Position numbers and translations under genes: made by a program
In this document: one piece after another, positions 5,889-6,161 of the stretch
Layout: every line of letters begins with the position of its first letter
How positions within the stretch are numbered: the stretch's first letter is position 1
Origin: Desulfobacteraceae bacterium
GTDB taxonomy: Bacteria > Desulfobacterota > Desulfobacteria > Desulfobacterales > UBA11574
NCBI GenBank assembly: GCA_003486165.1
Contig: DNGT01000267.1
Coordinates: forward strand, 1-6,161
DNA: 6,161 bases
Direction: 5' to 3'
Notes under the pieces: model-generated
Databases searched by the model: none
What the model saw: only the letters and a program-made list of their open reading frames with translations
Told to the model about the DNA's origin: nothing

Positions 5889-5894
5889 AGGAGG
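5889..5894 (+). promoter_or_regulatory. Shine-Dalgarno site of the flavoredoxin gene
   Basis: AGGAGG stands six bases before the ATG at 5901. It confirms this start, and it lies outside the repeat element. No clear promoter is seen between 5861 and 5888, so transcription probably begins inside or before the repeat. Confidence 0.8.
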
Positions 5895-5900
5895 GTAACC

Positions 5901-6161
5901 ATGAAGAAATCATTTGGTGCAAAGACGCTAATTTTTCCCACACCGGTATGGTGTGTGGGTTCCTTTGACACGGCGGGAAACCCCAATATAATGACCATTG
6001 CCTGGGGTGGTATTTGCTGCTCTCAGCCCCCCTGTGTAACCATTTCTCTTAGAAAAGCTACCTACACCTATGGGAATATAATGGAGAGACGGGCGTATAC
6101 CCTCAATGTACCATCTGAAAAATATGTGAAGGTAACCGATTATTTTGGCATGGCATCCGGT
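5901..6161 (+). CDS. flavoredoxin / flavin-reductase-like FMN protein, N-terminal part (3' truncated by window)
   Basis: The first 87 codons are present and the frame is still open at the window end; the full family length is about 190 residues. The protein begins [20 protein letters not shown], followed by [20 protein letters not shown] (21-40), [18 protein letters not shown] (42-59), [12 protein letters not shown] (65-76) and a D-Y-F-G-M-A-S-G end. These are the FMN-binding front segments of the flavin-reductase-like domain, and the wording is close to flavoredoxin of Desulfovibrio and methanogens. Such proteins are cytoplasmic FMN electron carriers; in D. gigas flavoredoxin was linked to thiosulfate reduction. 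Cys18, Cys39, Cys40 and Cys45 are visible. Start and ribosome site are clear. Related flavin reductases of other use cannot be ruled out from the front half alone. Confidence 0.9.
   Translation, partial: MKKSFGAKTLIFPTPVWCVGSFDTAGNPNIMTIAWGGICCSQPPCVTISLRKATYTYGNIMERRAYTLNVPSEKYVKVTDYFGMASG

Overview
The window reads as chromosomal DNA of a bacterium of moderate to low GC, most likely an anaerobic Desulfobacterota (Desulfobacterales-like) organism. That is an inference from a start-region match to flavoredoxin, a tandem-ACT protein, a eukaryote-type glycogen branching enzyme, and a roughly 165-bp palindromic repeat with ends of the GGCTTCGTAAA type. I recall that repeat as scattered through genomes of this group, but this was not checked. 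No ribosomal or marker gene is present to fix the taxonomy.

Layout. Positions 1-988 (+) hold the 3' part of a GH13 glycogen branching enzyme. All recognisable genes from 1029 to 5038 lie on the minus strand. In their direction of transcription they are: a tandem-ACT protein (4583-5038) with a good sigma70-type promoter; a one-pass membrane protein of unknown function (3830-4360); a two-domain universal stress protein (2721-3575); a small lipoprotein (2046-2669) 51 bp behind it; a decayed DsbA-family thioredoxin-fold gene (about 1720-1917); and a sulfite-oxidase-fold molybdopterin protein with a Tat-like N-terminus (1029-1676), which converges on the branching enzyme. From 5364 the direction changes to plus: a 78-residue helical-hairpin protein (5364-5600), the palindromic repeat (5696-5860), and the start of a flavoredoxin-like flavin reductase (5901 to the window end).

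How they fit together. There is no obvious single pathway. The stress protein and lipoprotein are spaced like a co-transcribed pair. The molybdoprotein, DsbA remnant and flavoredoxin are all redox-type functions but do not form a convincing operon. Three gene starts are set by strong AGGAGG Shine-Dalgarno sites (lipoprotein, 78-residue protein, flavoredoxin); for the first two the longest reading frame begins upstream of the probable true start.

I see no CRISPR array, tRNA, rRNA, phage gene or transposase gene, and nothing that I would call a new defence or mobile system. The most interesting items are the palindromic repeat, the DsbA remnant and a possible second trace of the same kind at 5599-5670, the KR variant of the Tat motif, and the undescribed one-pass membrane protein.
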